Part shown: one piece after another, positions 18,605 to 28,040 of the stretch
Position numbering within the stretch: position 1 is the stretch's first letter
Layout: each line of letters opens with the position of its first letter
Assembly (NCBI GenBank): GCA_030604885.1
Contig: JAUVUZ010000020.1
Span: 1-64,000, forward strand
DNA: 64,000 nt
Origin: Alphaproteobacteria bacterium
GTDB taxonomy: Bacteria > Pseudomonadota > Alphaproteobacteria > Rhodospirillales > Rhodospirillaceae
Direction of reading: 5' to 3'
Translations under genes and position numbers: made by a program
The notes under the pieces: model-generated
The model's input: only the letters and a program-made list of their open reading frames with translations
Databases searched by the model: none
What the model was told of the DNA's origin: nothing

Positions 18605-19695
18605 TGTACGTCGCGGTCAAGGGCGGCGAGGCCGCCATCGACAACGCCCACGCCCTGCTCGCCGAGGCGCGGCGGGGCGACCCGGCGGTGCCCGACCTCA
18701 CGGTTGCGCAGATCCGCGAGCAGATGACCCTGGCGGTGGACCGGGTGATGGCGGAAGGCTCGCTCTACGACCCGGACCTCGCCGCCCTCGCCCTCAAGCA
18801 GGCGCGCGGCGACGCGGTGGAGGCGATCTTCCTGGTGCGGGCGTTCCGCACCACCCTGCCCCGCCTCGCCCACTCGCTGCCGGTGGAGACCGGCGAGATG
18901 CGGGCGAAGCGGCGGATTTCCGCCACCTTCAAGGACATTCCCGGCGGCCAGATTCTCGGGCCGACCTTCGACTACACCCACCGCCTGCTGGATTTCGCCC
19001 TGCTCGACGGCGAAACCCCGCCCGCCGCCGCCAGCGCCGCCGCCGGGCCGGAGGCGATGCCCCGGGTGGTGGACATCCTCGGCCGCGAAGGGCTGATCGA
19101 GGCGGACCGGCCCGCGCCGGAGGGCGCCGAGGCGGGCGACCTCACCCGCGCGCCGCTGGAGTTCCCGGCGGGGCGCGACGTGCGCCTGCAAAACCTCGCG
19201 CGCGGCGACGAGGGCTTCGTCCTCGGCCTCGCCTATTCGTCGCAGCGCGGCTTCGGCAGCACCCACCCGTTCGCGGGCGAAATCCGCGTCGGCACGGTGG
19301 AGGTGGAAATCGTGCCCGAGGAGCTGGGCTTCCCCATCGTCGTCGGCCGCGTCGAGCTGACCGAATGCCAGATGATCTCCCAGTTCAAGGGATCGAAAAC
19401 CCAGCCGCCCCAGTTCACCCGGGGTTACGGCCTCACCTTCGGCCACAACGAGCGCAAGGCGATGGCGATGGCGATCGTCGACCGCTCCCTGCGCGCCGAC
19501 GAGTTCGACGAGGAGCGGCGCTACCCGGCGCAGGACGAGGAATTCGTGCTCGGCCACACCGACAACGTCGAGGCCTCGGGCTTCCTCCAGCACCTGAAGC
19601 TGCCGCATTACGTCGATTTCCAGGGCGAGCTGGTGAACATCCGCGCCCTGCGCCGTGCCACCCAGTCCGCGCGCAAACAGGAGACGGCGGAATGA
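18604..19695 (+). CDS. phnI: C-P lyase complex subunit PhnI
   Basis: Nucleosidase-like subunit that, with PhnG, PhnH and PhnL, forms the ribose-1-phosphonate-5-triphosphate intermediate. 363 residues, starting MYVAVKGGEAAIDNAH as in the family, with GFGSTHPFAGEIR and ECQMISQFKGSK later and the C-terminal FLQHLKLPHYVDFQ. Overlaps phnH and phnJ by one and four bases. Confidence 0.96.
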   Translation: MYVAVKGGEAAIDNAHALLAEARRGDPAVPDLTVAQIREQMTLAVDRVMAEGSLYDPDLAALALKQARGDAVEAIFLVRAFRTTLPRLAHSLPVETGEMRAKRRISATFKDIPGGQILGPTFDYTHRLLDFALLDGETPPAAASAAAGPEAMPRVVDILGREGLIEADRPAPEGAEAGDLTRAPLEFPAGRDVRLQNLARGDEGFVLGLAYSSQRGFGSTHPFAGEIRVGTVEVEIVPEELGFPIVVGRVELTECQMISQFKGSKTQPPQFTRGYGLTFGHNERKAMAMAIVDRSLRADEFDEERRYPAQDEEFVLGHTDNVEASGFLQHLKLPHYVDFQGELVNIRALRRATQSARKQETAE

Positions 19696-20576
19696 ACGCC
19701 CCCGACACCGGCTACAACTTCGCCTACCTCGACGAGCAGACCAAGCGGATGATCCGCCGCGCCATCCTCAAGGCGGTGGCGGTGCCCGGCTACCAGGTGC
19801 CGTTCGCGGGCCGCGAGATGCCGCTGCCCTACGGCTGGGGCACCGGCGGCATCCAGGTGACGGCGGCGGTGATCGGCGCCGACGACACCCTCAAGGTGAT
19901 CGACCAGGGCGCCGACGACACCACCAACGCGGTGTCGATCCGCCGCTTCTTCCAGCGCACCGCGGGCGTCGCCACCACCACCGAAACCGAAAAGGCGACG
20001 CTGATCCAGACCCGCCACCGCATCCCCGAGGCGCGGTTGGGCGAGCACCAGATTCTCGTCTACCAGGTGCCGATCCCCGAGCCGCTGCGCTGGATGGAGG
20101 CGCGGGAAAGCGAAACCCGCAAGATGCACGCGCTCGCCGAATATGGCGTGATGCACGTGCGGCTCTACGAGGACATCGCCCACATGGGGCGGATCGTGAA
20201 ATCCTACGACTATCCGGTGCGGGTGAACGGCCGCTACATCATGGCGCCCTCGCCGATCCCCAAGTTCGACAACCCGAAGATGGACCGGATGCCCGCGCTC
20301 CAGCTCTTCGGCGCCGGGCGCGAGAAGCGCATCTACGCGGTGCCGCCCTACACCCGGGTGGAAAGCCTGGACTTCGAGGATCACCCGTTCGAAATCCAGA
20401 CCTGGAGCGAGGGCTGCGCCCTGTGCGGCGCCACCGACAGCTATCTCGACGAAGTGGTGACCGACGACCGGGGCGGCCGAATGATGGTGTGCTCCGACAC
20501 CGACCACTGCGACAAACGCCGCGCCGCCGGGCACTCCGGGCCGATGGCCGCGCCCTATGGGGAGACGCCGCGATGA
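19692..20576 (+). CDS. phnJ: C-P lyase radical SAM subunit PhnJ
   Basis: Cleaves the carbon-phosphorus bond by radical SAM chemistry. The 294-residue protein carries the unusual cysteine pattern C-x2-C-x21-C-x5-C at 242, 245, 267 and 273. In this family the first three bind the 4Fe-4S cluster and the last supplies the thiyl radical, so all key residues are present. The start ATGA overlaps phnI; the stop overlaps phnK. The enzyme should be active. Confidence 0.97.
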   Translation: MNAPDTGYNFAYLDEQTKRMIRRAILKAVAVPGYQVPFAGREMPLPYGWGTGGIQVTAAVIGADDTLKVIDQGADDTTNAVSIRRFFQRTAGVATTTETEKATLIQTRHRIPEARLGEHQILVYQVPIPEPLRWMEARESETRKMHALAEYGVMHVRLYEDIAHMGRIVKSYDYPVRVNGRYIMAPSPIPKFDNPKMDRMPALQLFGAGREKRIYAVPPYTRVESLDFEDHPFEIQTWSEGCALCGATDSYLDEVVTDDRGGRMMVCSDTDHCDKRRAAGHSGPMAAPYGETPR

Positions 20577-21379
20577 ACCTCGTCGCCACCGCCGCCGTTC
20601 TCGACGACGATCCGCCGCTGCTGTCGGTGCGCGGCCTCGGTAAAAGCTACGGCGGCGCCCTCGGCTGCCGCGCCGTGTCCTTCGACCTCTGGCCCGGCGA
20701 GGTGCTGGGGATCGTCGGCGAAAGCGGCTCGGGCAAGTCCACCCTGCTCAACTGCCTCTCGGGGCAGGTGGCGGCCGACGCCGGGGAAATCCTTTATCGC
20801 GACCGCATGGGCGCAACCGCCGATTTCCTCACCCTTCCGGAGCCGAAACGGCGCGCGCTGCTGCGCGGCGAATGGGGCCTCGTCCACCAGAACCCGCGCG
20901 ACGGCCTGCGCCTGCGGGTCTCGGCGGGAGCGAACATCGGCGAACGGCTGATGGCCCAGGGCGCGCGCCATTACGGCGACATCCGCGCCGAGGCCACCGG
21001 CTGGCTGTCCCGCGTCGAGATCGACACCGCGCGCACCGACGACCTGCCGATCCGCTTTTCCGGCGGCATGCAGCAGCGGTTGCAGATCGCCCGCACCCTC
21101 GTCACCGGGCCGCGCCTGGTGTTCATGGACGAACCCACCGGCGGCCTCGACGTTTCGGTCCAGGCGCGGCTGCTCGACCTGATCCGCGGGCTGGTGGACG
21201 AACTCGGCGCCGCGTGCGTGATCGTCACCCACGATCTCGCGGTGGCGCGCCTCCTCGCCCACCGCCTGATGGTGATGAAGGGCGGCGAGGTGGTGGAAGC
21301 GGGCCTCACCGACCAAGTCTTGGACGACCCCCACCATCCCTACACCCAGTTGCTGGTGTCCTCGGTGTTGCAGGTGTGA
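20573..21379 (+). CDS. phnK: Phosphonate C-P lyase ABC-type ATPase PhnK
   Basis: ABC-family ATPase that docks on the C-P lyase core rather than powering transport. 268 residues with Walker A GESGSGKS, signature [12 protein letters not shown], Walker [11 protein letters not shown] and the switch histidine in VIVTHDLA. The C-terminal extension ([17 protein letters not shown]) resembles that of oligopeptide ATPases, as is usual for PhnK. No permease is adjacent on this strand. Confidence 0.95.
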   Translation: MNLVATAAVLDDDPPLLSVRGLGKSYGGALGCRAVSFDLWPGEVLGIVGESGSGKSTLLNCLSGQVAADAGEILYRDRMGATADFLTLPEPKRRALLRGEWGLVHQNPRDGLRLRVSAGANIGERLMAQGARHYGDIRAEATGWLSRVEIDTARTDDLPIRFSGGMQQRLQIARTLVTGPRLVFMDEPTGGLDVSVQARLLDLIRGLVDELGAACVIVTHDLAVARLLAHRLMVMKGGEVVEAGLTDQVLDDPHHPYTQLLVSSVLQV

Positions 21380-21381
21380 CG

Positions 21382-22077
21382 ATGACGACGATGCTTTCCG
21401 TGGAAGGCCTTTCCAAGACCTTCACCCTCCACACCCAGGGCGGCGTGCGGATTCCGGTGTTCGCGGGTCTCGACCTCGCGGTGGCGGCGGGCGAATGCGT
21501 GGTGCTGAACGGGCCTTCGGGCGCGGGCAAATCCACCCTGCTGCGGGCGATGTATGCCAACGTGCTGCCCGACGCCGGGGCGGTGCGGGTGCGCCACCAG
21601 GGGCGGATGGTCGACCTCGCCCGCGCGGGCAGCCGCGCCGTGCTCCAGGTGCGCCGCCGCACGCTGGGTTACGTCAGCCAGTTCCTCAGCGTCATTCCCC
21701 GGGTGCCGACCCTCGACGTGGTGGCCGAGCCGCTGCTGCGCCAGGGCGTCGCGCGCGCGGAGGCGCGCGACCGCGCCGCCGACCTGCTCGCCCGCCTCAA
21801 CGTGCCCGAGCGGCTGTGGGCGCTCGCCCCCGCCACCTTCTCGGGCGGCGAGCAGCAGCGCGTCAACATCGCGCGCGGGCTGATCGCGCCGATGCCGGTG
21901 CTGCTGCTCGACGAACCCACCGCCTCCCTCGACGCCGCCAACCGCGACGTGGTGGTGGCGCTGATCGCCGAGGCCAAGGCGCGCGGCGCGGCGGTGGTGG
22001 GCATCTTCCACGACGCGCCCACCCGCGACCGGGTGGCCGACCGCCTGTTCGACCTCGTTTCCGCAAAGGCTGCGTGA
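21382..22077 (+). CDS. phnL: Phosphonate C-P lyase ABC-type ATPase PhnL
   Basis: Second non-transport ATPase of the C-P lyase system, required for the first nucleophilic step and found stacked on PhnK. 231 residues with Walker A GPSGAGKS, signature [12 protein letters not shown] and Walker [11 protein letters not shown]. Begins two bases after the phnK stop. LolD/macrolide-type ATPases are similar, but the operon position fixes the identity. Confidence 0.95.
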   Translation: MTTMLSVEGLSKTFTLHTQGGVRIPVFAGLDLAVAAGECVVLNGPSGAGKSTLLRAMYANVLPDAGAVRVRHQGRMVDLARAGSRAVLQVRRRTLGYVSQFLSVIPRVPTLDVVAEPLLRQGVARAEARDRAADLLARLNVPERLWALAPATFSGGEQQRVNIARGLIAPMPVLLLDEPTASLDAANRDVVVALIAEAKARGAAVVGIFHDAPTRDRVADRLFDLVSAKAA

Positions 22078-22081
22078 CCCC

Positions 22082-23209
22082 ATGATCCTCACCAACGCCC
22101 GCATCGTCACCCGCGACGCCGTGATCGACGGCACCGTCGAGATCGAAGGCGGCCTGATCCGCTCCGTCGCCGAGGGCGGCACCGTCAACCCGGCGGCCGT
22201 CGACCTCGAAGGGGATTACCTCCTCCCCGGCTTGGTGGAGATGCACACCGACAACATGGAAAAGAACCTGGAGCCGCGCCCGGGGGTGAAGTGGCCCTCG
22301 CCGATGGCGGCGGTGCTCGCCCACGACGCGCAGATCGCCAGCTCGGGCATCACCACGGTGTTCGACGCCATCAGCATCGGCGAGGCGCACAAGGTGGGGC
22401 GCGACGCGATGCTGGCGGATTCCATCGCGGGCGTGGAGCGCGGCCGCGCCGAGGACCTGCTGCGCGCCGACCACCTCATCCACCTGCGCTGCGAGGTGGT
22501 GGGCGCGACGGTGGTGGACCTCGCCGCCCCGCACATGGACAACCCGCTGGTGCGGATCGTTTCGCTGATGGATCACACCCCGGGGCAGCGCCAGTGGAGC
22601 GAGATTTCCCACTGGCTCACCTACAACAAGACCGAGCACCTGCCGAAGGTCGAGATCGACGCCCGCCTCGCCAAGCTGCGCGAGGCCCGCGCCCTCTACG
22701 GCGAGGCGCACCGCCAGGCGATCGTGGCGATGGCGCGCGCCCACGGCCTGGTGATCGCCACCCACGACGACACCGAACCGGCCCACGTGGACGAGGCCGC
22801 CGAGGTGGGCGCCACCATCTCCGAGTTTCCCACCACCCTTGCCGCGGCGCAGCGCGCCCACCAACTGGGTCTGAAGACGATCATGGGTTCGCCCAACGTG
22901 GTGCGGAACGGCTCCCACTCCGGCAACGTCTCGGCCCGCGAACTGGCCGCCCACGGCCTGCTGGACGGCCTTTCCTCCGACTACGTGCCGGTCAGCCTGC
23001 TGCATGCCGCCTTCCTGCTGTGGGAAGAGGCGGGGATTCCCCTGCCCGAGGCGGTCGCGATCGTCTCCGACAACACCGCGCGGATGGTCGGCCTTTCCGA
23101 CCGCGGCCGCATCGCCCCCGGGCTGCGCGCCGATCTGGTGCGGGTCAAGGCGCTGCCGCATCTGCCGGTGGTGCGGCAGGTGTGGCGTCAGGGAAGGCAG
23201 GTGGCATGA
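22082..23209 (+). CDS. phnM: Alpha-D-ribose 1-methylphosphonate 5-triphosphate diphosphatase
   Basis: Amidohydrolase-fold enzyme that removes pyrophosphate from the triphosphate intermediate before PhnJ acts. 375 residues with the metal-site EMHTDNMEKNLEPRPGVKW, the HDDTEP motif at about 223-228 and the C-terminal SDNTARMVGLSDRGRIAPGL typical of amidohydrolases. Four bases after phnL and overlapping the next gene. Confidence 0.96.
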   Translation: MILTNARIVTRDAVIDGTVEIEGGLIRSVAEGGTVNPAAVDLEGDYLLPGLVEMHTDNMEKNLEPRPGVKWPSPMAAVLAHDAQIASSGITTVFDAISIGEAHKVGRDAMLADSIAGVERGRAEDLLRADHLIHLRCEVVGATVVDLAAPHMDNPLVRIVSLMDHTPGQRQWSEISHWLTYNKTEHLPKVEIDARLAKLREARALYGEAHRQAIVAMARAHGLVIATHDDTEPAHVDEAAEVGATISEFPTTLAAAQRAHQLGLKTIMGSPNVVRNGSHSGNVSARELAAHGLLDGLSSDYVPVSLLHAAFLLWEEAGIPLPEAVAIVSDNTARMVGLSDRGRIAPGLRADLVRVKALPHLPVVRQVWRQGRQVA

Positions 23210-23883
23210 TGCGATACGGTCTCTATTACGCCCCGGCGGAAGGCTCGGCGTTCTGGCAGCTCGGCTCGGCGTGGCTGGGGCGCGACGCCGCCAGCGGCCG
23301 GGCGGTGGCCCAGCCCGACGTGCCCGGCATCGCCGAGCGCACCGCCGCCCCCCGCCGCTACGGCCTGCACGCCACCCTGAAGGCGCCGTTCGCCCTGGCC
23401 GAGGGCGTCACCGAGGCCGCGTTCCTGGCGGCGGTGGAAGCCTGGGCGGCGGGCCAGGCGCCGTTCGTGCTGCCGCCGCTCGCGGTCGCCTGCCTCGGCG
23501 ATTTCGTCGCGCTGCGGCCCACCGCCGCATGCCCCGCCCTCGACGCGGTGGCGGCCGCGTGCGTGCGCGACCTCGACCGCTTCCGCCGTCCGCCCACCGT
23601 GGCGGAACTGGCGCGGCGCAACCCGGACGCCCTCGACGCCCGCGAGCGCGGCTATCTCGACGCCTGGGGATATCCTTACGTTCTCGATGCTTACCGCTTT
23701 CACATCACCTTGAGCGACAGCATCGCCGACGCCACCGCGCGCGACGCCTTCGCCGAGGCGGCGGCCACCTGGATGGCGGCGGCGGATCTCTCGGCAGAAG
23801 CCGTGAGCGAGGTCTGCGTGTTCGCCGAAACCGTGGCGGGCGAACCGTTTCGCATCATGCGTCGCTTTAGGTTTTCCGGTTAA
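23206..23883 (+). CDS. DUF1045 phosphonate-operon protein, 2H-phosphoesterase-like
   Basis: A 225-residue cytosolic protein translated as the last gene of the phnG operon, its ATG overlapping the phnM stop. It carries two spaced His-x-Thr motifs, HATLKAP (His55, Thr57) and FHITLSD (His166, Thr168), the hallmark of 2H phosphoesterases that act on cyclic phosphodiesters or RNA 2',3' ends. The family is known from phosphonate operons but its reaction has not, to my knowledge, been settled. Since PhnN is present but PhnP, which opens ribosyl 1,2-cyclic phosphate, is not, a PhnP-like role is my inference. The exact start could also be the next ATG, three bases on. Confidence 0.8.
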   Translation: MMRYGLYYAPAEGSAFWQLGSAWLGRDAASGRAVAQPDVPGIAERTAAPRRYGLHATLKAPFALAEGVTEAAFLAAVEAWAAGQAPFVLPPLAVACLGDFVALRPTAACPALDAVAAACVRDLDRFRRPPTVAELARRNPDALDARERGYLDAWGYPYVLDAYRFHITLSDSIADATARDAFAEAAATWMAAADLSAEAVSEVCVFAETVAGEPFRIMRRFRFSG

Positions 23884-24512
23884 GCTTCTGTTTCGTTTTT
23901 TCCATCGAATTTTTCGCAGAACTGCTCGACGGACAGGTTACGGAAATCGTCGAGTGCCGCCGAGAGGGCTTCGTGGCTCCAATCCCACCACGCGATGCGC
24001 TTGAGCGCCGCCCGGATCGGTTCGGGGAAGCGGTGGCGGATCGTCCGCCCCGGGTTGCCGACGCAGATCGCGTAGTCGGGCACGTCGCGGGTGACGATGG
24101 CGCCCGCCCCCACCACCGCGCCGACGCCGACCCGCCGACCCGGCAGGATCACCGCGCCGTGGCCGATCCAGGCATCGTGGCCGATCTCGACGCCGTGAAC
24201 GCGGCGCCAGTCGAAGAACGCCGCGTCGTCCTCGCCGAAACCGTAGGCCGAGGCGCGGTAGGAGAAATGGTGCTGCGAGGCGCGCGCCATCGGATGGTTG
24301 CCCGGGTTGATGCGGGTGTGCGAGGCGATCGAGACGAACTTGCCGATCCGCGCGCAGGCGATCTCGGCATCGCCCGCCACGTAGGAATAGGCACCGAACG
24401 CGGTCTCCCTGAGGTCGCAGCGGGGGCCGATTTCGGTATAGGGTCCGAGATCGCAGGCGATCACGGCGGCGCTCGGGTCGATGGCGGGCCGGGGGCCGAG
24501 AGGCAGGGTCAT
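23880..24512 (-). CDS. Phosphonate-cluster hexapeptide-repeat acetyltransferase
   Basis: Left-handed beta-helix acyltransferase of the xenobiotic/CatB type, of the subgroup found beside phn genes. The 210 residues show hexapeptide turns (IGPRCDLRETAFGAYSYVAG, then VEIGHDAWIGHGAVILPG and VGVGAVVGAGAIVTRDVP), a catalytic-type histidine in NPGNHPM and the closing GNPGRTIRHRF. It could N-acetylate aminoalkylphosphonates, as PhnO does with a different fold, but that is inference. It converges on the DUF1045 gene with a four-base overlap and is divergent from phnN with only 26 bases between the start codons. Confidence 0.85.
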   Translation of the reverse strand: MTLPLGPRPAIDPSAAVIACDLGPYTEIGPRCDLRETAFGAYSYVAGDAEIACARIGKFVSIASHTRINPGNHPMARASQHHFSYRASAYGFGEDDAAFFDWRRVHGVEIGHDAWIGHGAVILPGRRVGVGAVVGAGAIVTRDVPDYAICVGNPGRTIRHRFPEPIRAALKRIAWWDWSHEALSAALDDFRNLSVEQFCEKFDGKNETEA

Positions 24513-24538
24513 GGGGACGCTCCAGGAGGGATGCGGAA

Positions 24539-25069
24539 ATGGGCCGGTTGATCTACGTCGTCGGGCCGTCCGGCGCGGGCAAGGACAGCGTGTTGAACGC
24601 GGCGCGGGCGCGGGCGCCGCACGGGGTGTGGTTCGCCCACCGCTACATCACCCGCCCGGCGGGCGACGCCTCGGAGAACCACGTCGCCCTCACCCCGGCG
24701 GAGTTCGCGGCGCGCCGCGCGGCGGGCGGCTTCGCCCTCGCCTGGGAGGCCAACGGCCTCAGCTACGGCATCGGCCGGGAGGTGGACGGCTGGCTGGCCC
24801 AAGGCGCCAGCGTGGTGGTCAACGGCTCCCGCGCCGCCCTGCCGCAGGCCTCGGCGCGCTACCCGGCACTGCTGCCGGTGCTCATCACCGCCGCACCGGA
24901 AACTCTGAAGGCGCGGCTCGTGGCGCGGGGGCGGGAAAGCGGGGAGAGCGTCGCCGCCCGCCTCGCCCGCCTCGCCGATTGCGAGATCGGGCACCCGGCC
25001 CTCGTCACCATCGTCAACGACGGCAGCCTGGAGGCGGCGGTTCACGGGTTTCTCGCGGCGATCAGGTGA
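24539..25069 (+). CDS. phnN: Ribose 1,5-bisphosphate phosphokinase
   Basis: Phosphorylates ribose 1,5-bisphosphate to PRPP, salvaging the sugar left by C-P lyase. 176 residues, guanylate-kinase-like fold with P-loop GPSGAGKDS at 9-17, followed by AHRYITRP and a lid region [21 protein letters not shown] lies eight bases before the ATG. There is almost no room for its own promoter, so it may be transcribed from within the divergent acetyltransferase gene or by read-through. Converges with phnE, overlapping it by 8 bases. Confidence 0.94.
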   Translation: MGRLIYVVGPSGAGKDSVLNAARARAPHGVWFAHRYITRPAGDASENHVALTPAEFAARRAAGGFALAWEANGLSYGIGREVDGWLAQGASVVVNGSRAALPQASARYPALLPVLITAAPETLKARLVARGRESGESVAARLARLADCEIGHPALVTIVNDGSLEAAVHGFLAAIR

Positions 25070-25859
25070 AGAGCTTGCGCAGGCGCTGGGAGAACAGGTC
25101 GAGCAGCGTCACGGTGAGGACGATCACCACCATCACCGCCGCGGTTTCGGCGTAGTTGAAGCCGCGGATATCCTCCCACAGCACCACGCCGATGCCGCCC
25201 GCCCCCACCAGCCCGACGACGGTGGCGGAGCGCACGTTGGATTCGAAGCGGTAGAGCGAATAGGAAATCCACAGCGGCAGCACCTGGGGGATGACGCCGA
25301 AGATCACCTCCTGCACCGGGTGCGCGCCGGTGGCGCGGATGCCCTCCACCGGGCGCGGGTCCACCGCCTCCACCGCCTCGGAGAACAGCTTGGCGAGCAC
25401 GCCGGTGGTGTGGACGAACAGCGCCAGCACCCCGGCGAACGGCCCCAGACCCACCGCCACCACGAACAGCATCGCGAACACCATCTCGTTGATGGCGCGG
25501 AAGGCGTCCATCAGGCGGCGCACCGGCTGGCACACCCACCAGGGCGCCACGTTCTCCGCCGACAGCACGCCGAACGGCACCGCCGCCACCACCGCCAGCA
25601 CCGTGCCCCACACCGCGATCTGCAGGGTCACCAGCATTTCCTCGACGAACATCCGCCAGTTGGTGAAGTCGGGCGGAAAGAAGCCCTCGGCGAACACCCG
25701 CATGTTGCCCGCGTAGGAGATCAGGTCGAAGGGGCGCATCTCCGCGCCCTGCCACGAGGCCGCCAGCACCGCGCCGAGCAGGCCCCAGCCCGCGAGTTTG
25801 AGGGTACGCGCGCGGCGGTCGCCCGGCGGCGGCGCGAGGGTGGCGGCGGTGGCTTCCAT
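25062..25859 (-). CDS. phnE: Phosphonate ABC transporter permease PhnE
   Basis: Inner-membrane channel of the PhnCDE phosphonate importer. The 265-residue protein has about six hydrophobic segments and the BPD permease EAA-like loop [19 protein letters not shown] that contacts the ATPase. The start MEATAATL at 25859 is chosen because AGGAG precedes it; a longer frame exists upstream without a site. Only one permease gene is present, so it should form a homodimer. Confidence 0.94.
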   Translation of the reverse strand: MEATAATLAPPPGDRRARTLKLAGWGLLGAVLAASWQGAEMRPFDLISYAGNMRVFAEGFFPPDFTNWRMFVEEMLVTLQIAVWGTVLAVVAAVPFGVLSAENVAPWWVCQPVRRLMDAFRAINEMVFAMLFVVAVGLGPFAGVLALFVHTTGVLAKLFSEAVEAVDPRPVEGIRATGAHPVQEVIFGVIPQVLPLWISYSLYRFESNVRSATVVGLVGAGGIGVVLWEDIRGFNYAETAAVMVVIVLTVTLLDLFSQRLRKLFT

Positions 25860-25882
25860 GTCGGTCTCCTGAAGACGGGGCA

Positions 25883-25914
25883 CGGCCGCCCGGAAGGGGT
25901 TTCCCGGGCGGCCG
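25883..25914 (-). other. Intercistronic hairpin between phnD and phnE
   Basis: A perfect 11-bp stem cggccgcccgg/ccgggcggccg (25883-25893 with 25904-25914) with a 10-base loop fills the 61-base gap. There is no T-run on the minus strand. Such hairpins after binding-protein genes commonly raise the level of the upstream message relative to the permease. Confidence 0.55.
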
Positions 25915-25920
25915 CGGGGG

Positions 25921-26919
25921 TCACTTCGTCGCTTCGGCGAGCTGGTCGAGGTCCTTCAGCTTGGCGTCGATCTCGGCGATCTTCGCGGCCTTCTCCTTGG
26001 GATCCATGTCGGAGGCCTCGAGCTTCAGCTTGTCGCGGAAGTACTGCATCTGCCGGATCGGGATGAGCTGGAGATCGGACGAGGCGACGAACGGCGCCCA
26101 GCCGGAGGACATCTTCGCCAGCGCCTCGCGCTCGCGCTTGATCCGCGCGAGATCGCCGGTGCGGCCGTATTGCAGGAAGAACGCGTAGATGCGGTCCTTG
26201 GCGTCCTGGTCGAGGTTCTTGCGCCACACGATCGGGTCCGACGGGATCAGCGGCGAGCGCCAGACTTCCTTGAGCATCGCCGCTTCCTTCGGGTGGACCT
26301 CCTGGAGGCGGGTCATGGATTCGGTGTTGTTGGTGGCGACGTCCACCTGCTTGTTGGCCACCGCCATGGCGTTGACCTCGTGGCTGGCGCCGCGCACCAC
26401 CTTGAAGCAATCCTTGGGGTCCACGCCGTTCTTGGCGAAGACGTAGAAGCTCGGCACCAGAAAGCCCGAGGTGGAGTTCGGGTCGCCGTTGCCGAAGGAG
26501 AGCGACTTGTCGCACTTCAGCACGTCGGCCAGGCTGTTGATCGGGCTGTCCTTGTGGACGATCAGCAGCGACCAGTAGCCCGGATTGCCGGAGACATCCA
26601 TGGTCTGGGCGAAGATTTCGCCGCCCGCCCGGTCCACCGCTTCCATCGCCGACTTGTTGCCGTACCAGGCGATGTCGACCTTGTTGAAGCGCATCGCCTC
26701 GATGATCCCGGCGTAGTCGGAGGCGAAGAACGGCTTCACCTTCACGCCCAGGGTCTTTTCCATGTCCTGGAGGACGGGTTCGAACCCGGCCTTGAGGGCC
26801 TGGGAGGATTCGGTGGAGATGATGCCGAAGTTGATCTCGTTCGGCATCTTCGCGAAGCTCGGGGCCGCGCTCAGCAGGGCGGCGGCCGCGACCGTGGCGG
26901 CCAGGGTGGTGCGCAACAT
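25921..26919 (-). CDS. phnD: Phosphonate ABC transporter periplasmic binding protein PhnD
   Basis: Captures phosphonates in the periplasm. 332 residues with a signal peptide (about 1-23, ending PSFA before KMPNEI), then a type II binding-protein fold. Family landmarks are [51 protein letters not shown] and [19 protein letters not shown] precedes the ATG at 26919. Lies between phnC and phnE, 22 bases after phnC. Confidence 0.95.
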   Translation of the reverse strand: MLRTTLAATVAAAALLSAAPSFAKMPNEINFGIISTESSQALKAGFEPVLQDMEKTLGVKVKPFFASDYAGIIEAMRFNKVDIAWYGNKSAMEAVDRAGGEIFAQTMDVSGNPGYWSLLIVHKDSPINSLADVLKCDKSLSFGNGDPNSTSGFLVPSFYVFAKNGVDPKDCFKVVRGASHEVNAMAVANKQVDVATNNTESMTRLQEVHPKEAAMLKEVWRSPLIPSDPIVWRKNLDQDAKDRIYAFFLQYGRTGDLARIKREREALAKMSSGWAPFVASSDLQLIPIRQMQYFRDKLKLEASDMDPKEKAAKIAEIDAKLKDLDQLAEATK

Positions 26920-26941
26920 CAGTCTCTCCTCAAGGATCGGT

Positions 26942-27814
26942 TCAGGCGGAAACGGCCTGCGGCCCCACGGCCCGCAGGGTGGGCGGATCGTCGCGCTCGT
27001 CGCCGAGCGTTTCGTCCATCAGAAGCTCGCGGCACTGCGCGCCGTAGAGGTCGCACAGGGTTTGGGTGTCGAGGCCCAGGCTCGGGCCGTCGTAGACCAC
27101 GCGCCCGCCGCTCAAGGCCACGGCGCGGGGGCAAAACCGCTTGGCGTAGGCCACCTGGTGCAGCGACACCACCACGGTGGTGCCGTCCTCGGCGTTGATC
27201 GCGGCGAGGCATTCCATCACCCGCCGCGCGCTCTCCGGGTCGAGGGAGGCGATCGGCTCGTCGGCGAGGATGATCGGCGCCCCTTGCACCAGGGCGCGGG
27301 CGATGGCGCCGCGCTGCTGCTGCCCGCCGGAGAGGGTGGAGGCGCGCTGCATCGCGTAGTCGGCCATGCCGACGCGGGCGAGCGCCTCCATCGCCGCGAG
27401 CCGTTCGGCGCGGGTGAAGCGGCCGAGGCTGCCGCGCCAGAAGCCGATCCGGCCGAGGCCGCCGAGCAGCACGTTTTCGAGCAACGACAGCCGCCCGACG
27501 AGGTTGAACTGCTGGAAGATCACCGCAACGTCGGCCCGCAGGCGGCGCACTTGGGGGCTGAGACGGCCGTTGCACTGCATCCGCGCGCCGAGAATGCGCA
27601 CCTCGCCGGAGCGGTCGATGACGCCGCGATCGGCCACCGCGAGGCCGCTCAGATGGCGGATCAGCGTCGACTTGCCCGAGCCGGAGGCGCCGATCAACGC
27701 CACCATCTCGCCCTTGGCGATTTCGAGGTCGACGCCGTCGAGGGCGCGCGTGGCGCCGCCGCCCGCAGGCTTGCCGAAGGTCTTCGACAGATTGCCGACG
27801 TGAATCGCAGTCAT
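26942..27814 (-). CDS. phnC: Phosphonate ABC transporter ATP-binding protein PhnC
   Basis: Cytoplasmic ATPase that powers phosphonate import. 290 residues with Walker A GASGSGKS, signature [17 protein letters not shown], Walker [11 protein letters not shown] and switch LHQ. The start [13 protein letters not shown] at 27814 has GGGGA upstream. First gene of the phnCDE unit; a PHO-box-like repeat lies 73-101 bases upstream of the ATG. Confidence 0.94.
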   Translation of the reverse strand: MTAIHVGNLSKTFGKPAGGGATRALDGVDLEIAKGEMVALIGASGSGKSTLIRHLSGLAVADRGVIDRSGEVRILGARMQCNGRLSPQVRRLRADVAVIFQQFNLVGRLSLLENVLLGGLGRIGFWRGSLGRFTRAERLAAMEALARVGMADYAMQRASTLSGGQQQRGAIARALVQGAPIILADEPIASLDPESARRVMECLAAINAEDGTTVVVSLHQVAYAKRFCPRAVALSGGRVVYDGPSLGLDTQTLCDLYGAQCRELLMDETLGDERDDPPTLRAVGPQAVSA

Positions 27815-27886
27815 GATGGTTTCCCCAACCGGTGGACCGACCGAAAAACCGTAGAGCCGAAACCGCACGTCGTCGTTTTCCCGCGG

Positions 27887-27915
27887 GAGAAAAATTTATG
27901 ATAGAAATGTGATGA
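27887..27915 (-). promoter_or_regulatory. PHO-box-like repeat upstream of phnC
   Basis: Read on the minus strand, three 7-base units occur at an 11-base period: tcatcac, ctatcat and ttttctc, separated by the AT-rich spacers attt and aaat. The middle unit matches six of seven bases of the PhoB half-site CTGTCAT and the others match four or fewer. Spacing and AT-rich spacers are as expected for PhoB binding. No clear -10 element follows at the usual distance, so this is a candidate only. Phosphate-starvation control would fit the gene function. Confidence 0.45.
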
Positions 27916-28040
27916 ACCCGGCGGCGCGCGCGGATGCCCGGCCGCCGCCGCCCCCGCCGCGGCACGAGACCATGGCGGGCGGGCGCCGCATGGCGTAGTA
28001 TCCGGCATCCCTCGCGCCGCAAATCCGAAGAAACCGACCC

